NCBI GenBank assembly: GCA_038501785.1
Contig: JBAMJR010000089.1
Span: 7,116,501-7,180,500, forward strand
Length of the DNA: 64,000 nt
From: Myoxocephalus aenaeus
Taxonomy: Eukaryota > Chordata > Actinopteri > Perciformes > Cottidae
Direction of reading: 5' to 3'
Shown: in pieces, positions 38,718 through 48,793 of the stretch
Layout of the letters: every line of letters begins with the position of its first letter
Numbering within the stretch: position 1 is the first letter of the stretch
Notes under the pieces: model-generated
Told to the model about the DNA's origin: nothing
What the model saw: the letters and a program-made list of their open reading frames with translations, nothing else
Database searches by the model: none
Translations under genes and position numbers: made by a program

Positions 38718-38746
38718 GGTGTTCCTAATAATCCTTTAGGTGAGTG
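38718..38746 (-). repeat. right terminal inverted repeat of the DD36E element
   Basis: Perfect 29-base mate of the left end, followed by TA. The 119 bases between it and the transposase start codon serve as the 5' untranslated and presumed promoter region. Confidence 0.95.
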
Positions 38747-39694
38747 TATTTTCAAGTACAATATTTCAAAAGGAGTTCAAAAACTGCATACATCAGAATA
38801 AAGGAGTTGAAGCTAAAACTGAATGAGTCTGATCCCCATGGTTGGCAATCAAAGCCCACCGTGTGGGTGGTTCTGAAAAAATGCCCAGGAATAAATGACT
38901 TACAATCACCCTTCAAGCTAAATGTATTGAACTAGTCAGAACCATAACATTCTGGAGTAATCTGATGTGATGCATTTCATAAAAATGTATGTATGATCAT
39001 ACACCAATTCACATGGTAAACACAGAGTACATACACACAATATTCTCCAATAAATATGAACAAATGTCATTTGTCTTACGCACTACTTTACTACACATAT
39101 AATATAGATATAAATGCACGTTTCAGCCTTTAAAATACACTGATATTTGCTTCATTTTGGATTACAGCAGTCCTCAAAATGATTTTAATATATTTTCTTT
39201 ACACTTGATTGTTGTTAAAAATGTCCATTGATGAAAATCCTGCCAAAAAAAGGTGTTTCAAATTCTCAAACCACCCACCATTTGTGTGAAATGTAATAAT
39301 TCAGCTGTATGTGTTATTACTAACATGTTAAATACATGTTTGAGTGTCATTCATACTGTTGCGCCAGTTAAATGTAAACCATTTGTAGCAACCAGTGGAC
39401 TTTGTGATATGAAACACACACACACAAGAAAGTGAAGTTCAAGACATTAGACAAACTGTATAGTGTCTTACTACTATACAATGTGACACTATCATCGCAG
39501 CTCATAGACAACCTGGTAACAATGACAACTGTGTTCAGGCCATGTATTAATAAGTTATTTGTGTTCAAGTAATCATCAGTCAGGTAAATACAGCACATCA
39601 CATGAATTCAACAGGGTCAGGCCCATTGGCAGTATTTGTAAAATGAAAAAGTCTATAAAATGTCCTTTCTACCTGGATATGCTGAGTTTAATGA

Positions 39695-39800
39695 ATTAAA
39701 CTCTTACATCCAACCATCTATCCATCCTCTGTATGCGTATCCTGGGCTGAGTTGCAGGGGCAGCAGGCTTACAAGGGCATTCCAGACATTATGTTCTTAT
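39695..39800 (+). repeat. worn interspersed-repeat fragment
   Basis: 'ggggcagcaggcttacaagg' plus 'gcattccagaca', preceded by an 'atccatcctctgta' lead-in, resembles a fish retroelement fragment. Short, without boundaries. Confidence 0.3.
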
Positions 39801-41027
39801 ATCAATTTAAACCACACGATAATATCAAAGCCGTTATGTATGTTGGTGTGCAAATATACAATTAAAGAAAGTCCACATAGTTTTTGGGAGGAGGAAAATC
39901 ATAGCTGCCTATATGGTGCCTGTCCCTTGAATCTCTTGAGCTCCCGAACACCCAACATCACTGAGTTTGTACTACACTGCTAAATGGGGTTTGAAAAATA
40001 CAAATAAAAAATAAATAAAACATGCTGTCATCACTTGGTGGCCAGATACGATTGGTTGTACTTTAATGGCACCAAGCCTGGAAAATATGATATCTTCCTT
40101 TCCAAACCTTGATACTGCATGTGTAAATATGGCCTCTGTGTCTTCTTTATTGATCATATAAGCAGCCTGGACATATTATGAATCACAATGCGTAGATAAA
40201 TAGAAATTATATGGAAATATTGACTTATCCTGGGGAAGGTTATTCAGGCTGTGAAGACTTGATACCACAGGTGTTTACGTGTTATTGGTTGTTTGAAGGC
40301 AACATGGTGACAAAGTTGAAAATATTTCACTTAACGAGATTCAGGGGCCCGCCCACAGACACACCTTTAATATTGATCTGCTTGAGAGACTCAACATGTA
40401 AAACTGAATGAATTCCACATCCCAGCAACAGTTAACATCCAGAGCCATACATATACAGAGTTGGCAATTGAATTGTGTCAGTGTATCTGTTGCTAGACAA
40501 CCAGAGCCAAACTTTGGTAAACTACTTTTAATTCATACGTGATTGCTATGACCAAATGACACCAGTTAGTAACGCATTATTTTCTCCTCTCATTAATTGT
40601 TGTATAAACACATATTGGCAGCGGCCGGTAAGCAGCCATGTGACTCTGACCACATTACCTATAGAGTGGGAGCAGACTTTCAGAGCAATTAACCCAATGT
40701 TAACTCAAACACACCTCTAAATGGAGAGGGCCAGAGCTAAAAAGGCACCGCAGTGGATGAATCACTGGTACCTAATGAGTCTCATTACTGGTCATAATAT
40801 GACATTCACGGTACTTTATTTGTACACATAGATGTAGATTTGGTTTGCAGTACACACATGAGGGATCTATCTTAACACAAACTTTACAAACACATACAAT
40901 AGACAAATATGATAAAGATAATCAAAGCTTTTAGTCACGATAGCAACTAAAATAAAAATGAATTAATATATAAATGTTGCTACTATAGGATAAAAAAGTC
41001 AAAGTATGTCTTGTCCCCAAAGGAAGC

Positions 41028-41053
41028 CACATTGTGGGAGTCCCCACAATGTG
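41028..41053. repeat. short perfect hairpin, 11-bp arms
   Basis: 'cacattgtggg' and 'cccacaatgtg' surround a 4-base loop. The surrounding 'ttgtccccaa' and 'gattgtgtaaa' phrases suggest a decayed MITE-type repeat. Confidence 0.6.
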
Positions 41054-41764
41054 ATTGTGTAAAAAATGTATTTCCAAACAACATGAGTAATACATGCCCA
41101 CACTAACACACACTATAAGGTGAAAACCACTTTTTGAGGCTTTTTTAGAGGATGTGAAATGCTAGGTGTACTTAAAGTGTACTCACCTTTCTGCGACCTT
41201 TCCAACACTGCTTGTACCTTTTGTTTCTATTCTTTTTTTTTTTAGGTATTTGCTCTAAATTTGAATAGCATCATGATTCATCTTGTGCTGGTTCACCCGA
41301 AGGCCTAAAACCCATATTTAGGGATTCTTTGAGCATGTTTTCAAACCTGTGTTGTTTGTCAGGTTGAATTGGTTAATTTCTCCCCTTAGTATAATGTGGT
41401 CTTTGTCTAGTCGTTTGTTTATCGTGATCTGAGCTACATACAAGGTTTATACTGTTGCATTCGGGGGGATTACGACTCATTGGTCTCTCTTTCATCAAGC
41501 TACAATAGTACATTTTACCCAGAATACGATGAATTGAAAAAGACCAACTGATTTTATATTATCAGGCAGAAAAGCATTTAGATTCTACTACCTCCACATC
41601 ACAGCTACTCCATTAGATCATCCTGACCAATGAGAACCTTGAAGTACTAAACGCTGTCTAAACCCACCTCACACAGGTAGAGCTTGATATCCGCTTAATA
41701 TTTGATCAGCGCTGTCTCACCATCATCCCCACTCCCGGTCAGAGAAGAGGGCTAGACTGTATGC

Positions 41765-41845
41765 TTTTTAAAAATGTAACCTTTATTTATGTTCCCATTG
41801 AGATTTAAATCTCTTTCCAAAGAGGTCCTGGCTACCAACACTTTA
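41765..41845 (+). repeat. LINE 3'-end-like fragment
   Basis: 'aatgtaacctttatttatg', then 'ttcccattgagatttaaatc' and 'aagaggtcctggct' follow the order of a common vertebrate/fish LINE-derived tail ('taacctttatttaaccagg', 'cccattgagat', 'gacctggc'). Confidence 0.5.
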
Positions 41846-43295
41846 CTCGTCGTTAGCTGTGGACCGCACTGCAGTTTTTGAAATGATCATAAATCGGTTG
41901 TAGAAACACAAGAAAACATTAAACAGCATTTAAAAAAATGGCAAAAACAGAGGGTCACTAGTTTTCAATAACATATTACTGTGCATATATCATCAGCAAG
42001 TACGATTTTAGTTTTCAAAAAGTTTTTGTATGTTGCTTCAGTGAACACGTGTGTCACACTGTGCCATCATGGTGCGCCATACACTTTATCTTCTCCAATC
42101 ACGTCAGCCAGCACATCTTCACCACCTGCCACATTATAGATTGAGAAAACAAGAAAAGTCTGGAAATAAAGCCAGTGGCAGCTCTTGCACAATCATTACA
42201 CTCCATATCCTCGGTTTCAGTCCTGATCTTAAAGCAGGCCAAGTTTGGATTCAACAAGTTTTCAGAGAACACCTCACCCATAGTTGCTGTGATTTTCAGT
42301 ACCATTTATCAGCAGGTTCATTTCGATGCATAAACATTCATGAGGTGCTTTGTATTGACCATATATGAATATGGGCGTGCAGAGGGCGTCATATGACGTA
42401 CATCCATGTGCGGACAAGTCCAAGTTGATCCGGGATTTTATAACAGGAAATTGGGCCCTGGCAGGCGAACGCAAGGTTTGGCGTACATCAATTCCTCATT
42501 TCAGTCAATAAGCACACATTTAGTGTGGCTCCTATGCACAGTTTTAAAGTGAGACCCGCCCCCATCATGCTGTTGCGTGGTAACACTCTAAATATAAATA
42601 TGAAACACTGCATTCCTGTTTGTCGACCACAAGAATAATTAAACTGCCAGTGTCTAAAACAAACAGATGAAAACTAGGCGAGATTCATTTTTTATAAAAA
42701 TGGATTTCCATCTAGCAAAATCCAGCAAAACATGTTTTAACCATTGGCCTGGCTTTTGTAGTACGGTTGGTTAAAGCCTATCTTTACATTGGCGAATAAC
42801 CCCAAAACGCCCATTGATATTGGATTGGTTTAAAAGGGATTGGTGGACTAATGCCTGTCATTTCCTTAATTATTAAACCCAGTGTGTATTTAGGCTGGTA
42901 AAAATGTGATGGCCTCTTTTATGGTCTGTAAGTGACATGACCGCAGGTCAAACTAGTCCTATCTGGACCAACATCACTAGAGCTCCATTAATGAATTATT
43001 CCGTGATGATAATCATGTCCAGAGGAGACTCTCCTGCTGTTTTGTGACAACGCCTCAAACATCCGATAATTCAAGTCTGGGAAGAGATTATGTGTCCAAA
43101 TATGTGTCTCTAAAGAGCTGCAGTTGTTGCATTTCAGCTGCATTTGCAGCACATGAAAAAAAGAGACAACCACCTGTTTTTTCTTTCTTTAATTTAAGAA
43201 TTACAGAGCCACTTCAATCGACATATTCCTGTCTCTAAACTCTGTAGGCAGTTTTTTCGACCTCATTGTTCGGTTTTTGCATTGTCAGCTGCAAT

Positions 43296-43435
43296 ACTTT
43301 ATATAGACAGGCGTGTGCCTTTCTAAATCATGTCCAATCAATTGAACACCCTACAGGTGGACTTCATACAAGGTGTAGAAAAATCTCAAAGGAGATCAAG
43401 AGAAATGGGAGACACCAGAGTGTTAATGCGTACTA
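43296..43435 (+). repeat. teleost DNA-repeat fragment
   Basis: 'tatagacaggcgtgtgcctt', 'tctaaatcatgtccaatcaa', 'acaggtggacttcatacaag' and 'gtgtagaaaaatctcaaagg' match, in order, a repeat common in fish genomes. It stops just before the LTR-like block, whose insertion may have cut it. Confidence 0.55.
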
Positions 43436-43451
43436 ATTATTGGATGCCTGG

Positions 43452-43860
43452 TGTAGCGTCCGGAAGAACTTAGTTAAACAACTTCTCTCGTTCTCGGAAT
43501 TTATTTTCCTTGATCACAAGTAAAGTAACAAGCGCTGCAATCGCGATAGCAGGGAGTCGTCCAGTCAACACGCAGGTTGACCGTCCAAAAACACCCAAAC
43601 AGCCGGAAGTTCGGCTCTTTAATACACGGTTTTCCGTCATGAACATCTAACATTTCTATTGGCTCTAACATTTCTAAGAGGAGGAGAATCGCATCCTCAT
43701 CTTTTCTCACAGGGCTGGAACGTGCAACGACCAGTCTGCTTCCCTAATGTCAATATACTGATAAACAGGTGTGAGTGTTGTAGTGCAAAGCGTGGAACCT
43801 TGAGGAACGTTTCTCACAGAAACTTCTCACAGACAGTATCTGTTAAACTGACCTCGCACA
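43452..43860 (-). mobile_element. solo-LTR-like sequence, minus strand
   Basis: On the minus strand this 409-bp block begins TGTGCGAGG and ends GGACGCTACA, a TGT...ACA form typical of LTRs. A TATA-like 'gtgtattaaagag' lies mid-block, and AATAAA (43,500-43,505 on the plus strand) lies about 50 bases before the 3' end, giving the U3-R-U5 order. The flanking bases share CCTG (43,447-43,450 and 43,862-43,865), offset by one base from the predicted ends, which may be a 4-bp target duplication. No internal retroelement genes flank it, so a solo LTR is the simplest reading. Confidence 0.5.
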
Positions 43861-44572
43861 ACCTGAACTCTAATAGAATAATGAAATGAAGAATATCTGA
43901 ATAATGAAATGAAGAATATCTACAGAATATAACGATTTATATTATCATTAACAAGAGCTAAACAAGTGTCAAAACAAAGGCTCCCAGTACTTGTGTTAAT
44001 GTGATATTTCAGTTTTTTCAATGTATTGAAATTAGTTCATATTATGGGTGCATTTTAACAAAATGTGCATATGTTTTTAATGCACTGTATATCAACATAT
44101 ATTTGAACCATTTTGCCTTAAATGCATTATGCATAAAGTATAGAGATGCACTTCAATGACTTGATGCAAGGTATGCATCAGATGATAGTTAAACTAGCTT
44201 CCAGATTGGTTCTACCATTTAAAAAATAAGCCAGGTCTTAAGCTGCAGAATGCATCTGCAAGGAGGCGAGGCAGGTTTAGTGAATCTGGTCCTCTCCCTG
44301 AACCTAGAATTTTTTCCTTTTTGCTCTCGCCACCTCCTGCTTTCTCTGCACCCTCTCAGTACGTCATCTCTCTTGCTCTCTGTATAAATCCACTCCATCA
44401 TCTGCTTTCCCCCCCCCCATATGAGATCTTCTCTGGCTTTAGTCTCTGTCGGACCACCTTGTCCCGCTATTTTTTCTCGCTGTGAAGCAGAAGCCACAGC
44501 TGCAGATTTACGGCAGTGAGGGCTGTCGGGGGTCTGCACTCCATCGTATCAGCCACATAGTCTCCACTCCTA

Positions 44573-44830
44573 CAGTCAGGGCCATACGTATTTGGACTGT
44601 GACACAATTTGTCTAATTTTGTGACTGCATTTCCATTGTGACTGCAATGGATTTAAAATAAAGCAGTTAATATGTGGTTGAAGTGTACACTTTTAGCTTA
44701 ATTTCAATGGATATAACAAAAATATGGCATTAACTGTTTAGGAATTACAGCCATTTTTATACAGACCCCGACATTTTCAGAGGTTTCCGAAGTAATTGGA
44801 CAAACTAACATAATAGTGATTATAATTTTT
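44573..44830 (+). repeat. teleost DNA-transposon end or MITE fragment
   Basis: Starts 'cagtcagggccatacgtatt' and continues with 'ggactgtgacacaattt', 'tttaggaattacagccattt' and 'agtaattggacaaactaaca'. This is a recognisable fish repeat with this exact phrase order, which I associate with Tc1-type elements. Only one end is visible. The right boundary is uncertain. Confidence 0.55.
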
Positions 44831-46961
44831 GAATGCCACTCTCTTTCTCCAAATTCCATCTGTACTGCCAGAGAAGAAAAAAGTAGGGAAAGAGTAGAGG
44901 AAGTAAGGTAATAACAACTGTAAAACACTGATAAGACACATCTGTGGGATTAAACGAGACGCTCTGTGGCTGCTAAATGAGAACCCTCACCCCCATTAGC
45001 GAGGTTCACAAAAGCATTCCTGAGTTGTCTGAGACGTGCCCCTCCCACAAGGATGTCAGGTTGTTAAACACAGGCACACAGACTCAGACATGTTCTCTTC
45101 AATTCTCCCCCGAAAGATTCACAAACAAACCATGCATTTTACATTTCATAATACTACTATGGTTTTAGAGTTTTTTTTTTTAAAGAGATATTATATTATT
45201 AATAGATATAGCTTCTGGTAATGCAACTGAATAATTGTGCAGCTTTTTCTTGTGAACACATACAGTTGGATTGAAATATCCTGGGTTTACCGGAGCCATG
45301 TGATTGCTAGCTTTATACAGGATTGTCAATGTGACAATTAGTTATGCTGAATAACTAAAAGAGTCAAAGTAGTAGTCACTTTGGGAAATATGATTAATTG
45401 TTGTCTTGCCTAGTGGATTGATACAACTTGTATCGATGTTTAAGTCAGAGCGCATAGAAATACGTGCAACGACTCCTTTACAACACATTACATGGTGGTG
45501 GTACCACGGAAACAATATCAATGGAAAGTCAATTTGGATTCTTTGTCGTAGTGGACTCAAAAATGTAACACATCCATGTGAATATGCAACACTCGCAGCT
45601 AGCGTGGTAGTTACAGTGAGAAAGACTACTTATGGAGGAAAGGGAGGGAGCTGAGGTGGATGGATCAAACAAAAACAGGACTTTTAGGGCACCGGGTACG
45701 TCCCAAAGTGTTGTTTCATAGCACATTTCCTGTTGAACTATTAATCAGGTGAAACTAGTTAAGGATACAATCTTGGGTCAACTTGAGGTCCAATTAGGAA
45801 AATGACTACAGTAATCTGTCAGCAACATAAAACCCTTATCGCCTCAGCTCTGATCGAGAGTCTTGATCTTGGTGCAGCTAATTGAACTTATATCGGGGAT
45901 GGTGATTTGCGATTAACTGTCAACTGGAGGTGTGATAGCTCTAGGGGTCGACTAGACACTGAACAGAAGGCCCCTTTTTGTTAATATACATACAATATAT
46001 GATACAAAACAGTATACATACAATACAGAAAATCTCCAAAGAAGTAAAGTTCTAAAAAGTAGAAGTTGACTATTTCTTTTATACCAGCAATAGATCAGGC
46101 AAAGATAAGAAATGTCACATAGATAATATTCACCTGTCTAGGAGATGAATGGCCAACTCCGCATTAGTTTAAATTCCTTTGGTGTGACTCAGATTCTTCC
46201 TCTTTTAAACAGCATTTTTCTCATGCTCGCTAAAAAAGTATTTTCGGTGGCATACAAAGGGGTTTTTGGTCTTATAAATTGCTGCATTTTCCCCTTTTTT
46301 TCACAGCCATTTTAACCATAGTACACTAACGTTAAAAATAGTCACACTATCACTAACGTCGGGTGAATTTCACCCAATATAATGTACCTGATAAAATATA
46401 CTTCTCATCGAAATATATTAAAATCCAACAATACAAGGCAAGTTGAAGTACTCTTCTTATATTTTACCCTATAGAACTTCTCATAAAACGATAAACAGGT
46501 ATCACGGGGAGACCCTGAAAAAAGGCTCAAAATCCGATGAAAAATTAGGGAATTGTCAATAAAATATGATTACAAATATAAATAAAGGAGCTATGAACTT
46601 GTTATTTGGTCCACATGATCCTGAGAAATGTGAGTCTTGTTCTGTGAAGGAAAAGTTAATTAATGTGAAAAGTCAATGTTAAAACCCATCCGGAAAAAAT
46701 AGTCACACTATCACTTCCTGGGAGATGTGTGCCAGCCTATTTCCTTCCCAGGAGCAGGGCTTTTCTGGAGTCTTTCCTGGTTGCTTAGGGACCTCATGGT
46801 AACAGCGAGAATCTATGACGACACTGAAGGCCACGACTAAGTCAGTCACAAAACTCCCCTTAAAACCCCAACAGCTCGCTTTCACACTTTTTGCATTTAT
46901 GTTCTGCGTATTAAACAAATGAGATATCATATTACATGTGTGAGGTTTAAGGGTGCTGGTA
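44831..46961. other. gene-free stretch
   Basis: No supported gene. The 13-base phrase 'gtcacactatcac' inside a longer shared block occurs at about 46,335 and 46,696, bounding a 360-bp segment of unknown nature. Confidence 0.45.
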
Positions 46962-47314
46962 CACTGTAACAAGTTTATGTAGTTTTCACAGTAATATTAC
47001 TGTATACTGGCCATATTCTTACTTACTCCTATACAGCATGTTGCTGTAGATCTGCAATGCATCATGGTCAAAATTCATTCCCGGGTGAATCTTACTGTAA
47101 ATAAATGTTGCTGTGAAACACACTACAGTAATAACTGTTGCTGTGAATCACAATACAGTAATTTTGAGCGGGAATACACCATAATCCGTTTTAACATTAT
47201 TTTCAACACTGATGTTAGGTTTAGCTGTCACGCAGACAGAAGAGGGGAAAGAGACATTGTTATCCTCCGTTGTGTTACACAAAATATGACAGTAGACTAT
47301 AACGTTGTGTGCCG

Positions 47315-47431
47315 ATGATGGACACTTGCTTCTCTCGACGAGGAGAGGAAGGAGAAGCTTCTCTCAACATTTTGGAGCAAGAGCTTACAACATTTCTGAC
47401 CAGAGTCCACTTCAACTTCAGCAACAGCAAG
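47315..47431 (+). CDS. exon-like segment A within the CACTG element (candidate)
   Basis: From ATG 47,315 the frame reads MMDTCFSRRGEEGEASLN and on to NFSNSK, 39 codons, ending at an AAG|GTAACG splice donor (GT at 47,432). The segment is GC-balanced in an AT-rich setting. In the +1 frame the segment is also open and ends in a run of glutamines. Only that second frame stays open through segments B and C, but it has no ATG. The ATG frame would end after 14 codons in segment B. No protein family is recognised. Support is splice-signal quality and local composition only. Confidence 0.3.
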
Positions 47432-47746
47432 GTAACGAAGCTCATTATTATTCCTTCGTATTTCCTTTTTGCCAGCAATTTGCAACTGTACATTAATTAC
47501 AGCACAATGACAGCACAGTCTTCTCAAGTAAAGTCACCGTGTAACGCTACGTAACTTTACGAGGGAAGTAGGGACACACTTTCCTGTCCTAGTAAGCTAA
47601 CGTTAGTGTTACTAATATTACCAAAATATAGTATTTGCACTTTAAGTTGTGATATAAATCATTTGGCTTTATATAGTTGATACATGGCATGCGTTTAGTG
47701 TAACTTAATTACGATTAATTGGAATCGTTTATGTGTGGGGCCGTCA

Positions 47747-47748
<2 letters not shown>

Positions 47749-47816
<68 letters not shown>
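47749..47816. repeat. (GT)n microsatellite
   Basis: About 68 bases of pure GT repeats inside the CACTG-ended element, between exon-like segments A and B. Confidence 0.95.
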
Positions 47817-47817
<1 letters not shown>

Positions 47818-48121
47818 GCTGCTCGTTAGCTAGAACGCCACAACAGGTCACACAGCACAACAGGTAAGACTTTTACACAGCACAACATGCCGTGTGTTTT
47901 CTGAGCTAACGCTACATGACAGGGCAGACTGCAACAGCTGGTATAACGTTGATACGTTGCTGCTAGCTTAACCCTTCTGTCGTGTTCGGGTCTAATCTGA
48001 CCGATTTACAACTTTAATCAATCATAAATATTGTGTTTTACATCGTATTGCCTCAAGACCATATGATATCCTCCACACTAGGCATTTAAACCTATACAAT
48101 TGCCGATCATATTCCAACCCC

Positions 48122-48145
48122 CCCTCTCTCTCTCTCTCTCTCTCA

Positions 48146-48196
<51 letters not shown>
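48122..48196. repeat. compound (CT)n(CA)n microsatellite
   Basis: About 20 bases of CT repeats pass into about 52 bases of CA repeats with one ATA interruption. It lies in the putative intron between segments A and B. Confidence 0.95.
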
Positions 48197-48199
<3 letters not shown>

Positions 48200-48446
48200 T
48201 TCGTAGCCCCATATAGAAGTTGTACACATTTCAAACTTCAAATCAAAGAAGCAGGTGTTTGTTATGGGAACCATCTCTATCCTGCTTCATGTGCCCATCC
48301 CCCCACGTGAACCACACCTTCCAGACTAAACAATGCTTATCTTCTCACTTTCCCCCTAAATACACCTTTATTTGACTGGGACCATCAAAGTAAAGGTGTC
48401 TCTGCTAATAAATACGGTACTATTGTCTGTTTATTTTGTGTTGCAG

Positions 48447-48512
48447 GAAACCTCCACCAGGCTGATGTTGAGGCCCAGGTGTCCCTACTGAGCCTCAAGG
48501 CTCATCATGTTG
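48447..48512 (+). CDS. exon-like segment B within the CACTG element (candidate)
   Basis: A 66-nt segment bounded by a strong acceptor ('ttattttgtgttgcag') and a strong donor (TTG|GTAAGA). In the frame that joins segment A at phase 1 it reads GNLHQADVEAQVSLLSLKAH and then HV. It is open, and its length is a multiple of three, so it passes the same phase to segment C. The precise, in-phase splice sites argue for a real or recently real exon. No homologue is recognised. Confidence 0.35.
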
Positions 48513-48629
48513 GTAAGATCCCAGTACCAGACAAAACACCACATAGGCTGACATTGTCAGTAGTAGAAACATATTGTGGTATTTCTAATGGGAATCAGTA
48601 ACCAATGTCTCTCTGTCCTTCCACTGCAG

Positions 48630-48793
48630 GGAAGAGGACTCCTGCCAGGAAGAAGACTCCAGTTCATGGAGAAGACGACCGCCCAGGGAGAGGATTCCAG
48701 TTCAATACAGTAAAGTCAGTCATGGACTTTTTATTGTACTACAATTACTTTTTTCAGTTCAAATTGTTTTTATACATTTCCCCCTTGACCTGA
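48630..48793 (+). CDS. exon-like segment C within the CACTG element (candidate)
   Basis: Starts after a textbook acceptor ('ctctgtccttccactgcag'). Joined to segment B it reads GKRTPARKKTPVHGEDD, then RPGRGFQFNTVKSVMDF and a hydrophobic tail to a stop at 48,791-48,793. The first 25 residues are strongly basic (KR-x-x-AR-KK), like a nuclear-localisation or DNA-binding tail. The hydrophobic end may simply be read-through into AT-rich DNA, with the true exon ending earlier. Confidence 0.35.

Larger units (their letters stand above)
37526..38746 (-). mobile_element. complete Tc1/mariner element, DD36E (Incomer-like)
   Basis: A 1,221-bp DNA transposon with perfect 29-bp terminal inverted repeats at 37,526-37,554 and 38,718-38,746, each starting CACTCACCTAAAGG. 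It is flanked on both sides by TA (37,524-37,525 and 38,747-38,748), the target duplication of the Tc1/mariner superfamily. The single gene runs right to left and fills most of the element. The spacing between the second and third catalytic residues is 36, which places it with the DD36E group (described as Incomer) and not with DD34E Tc1. Both ends are intact, so the element could still be moved in trans, although its own transposase carries a nonsense codon. Confidence 0.93.
38749..43290. other. gene-free stretch
   Basis: AT-rich DNA with no supported gene. Repeat fragments near 39.75 and 41.8 kb and a hairpin at 41.03 kb are listed separately. Confidence 0.5.
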
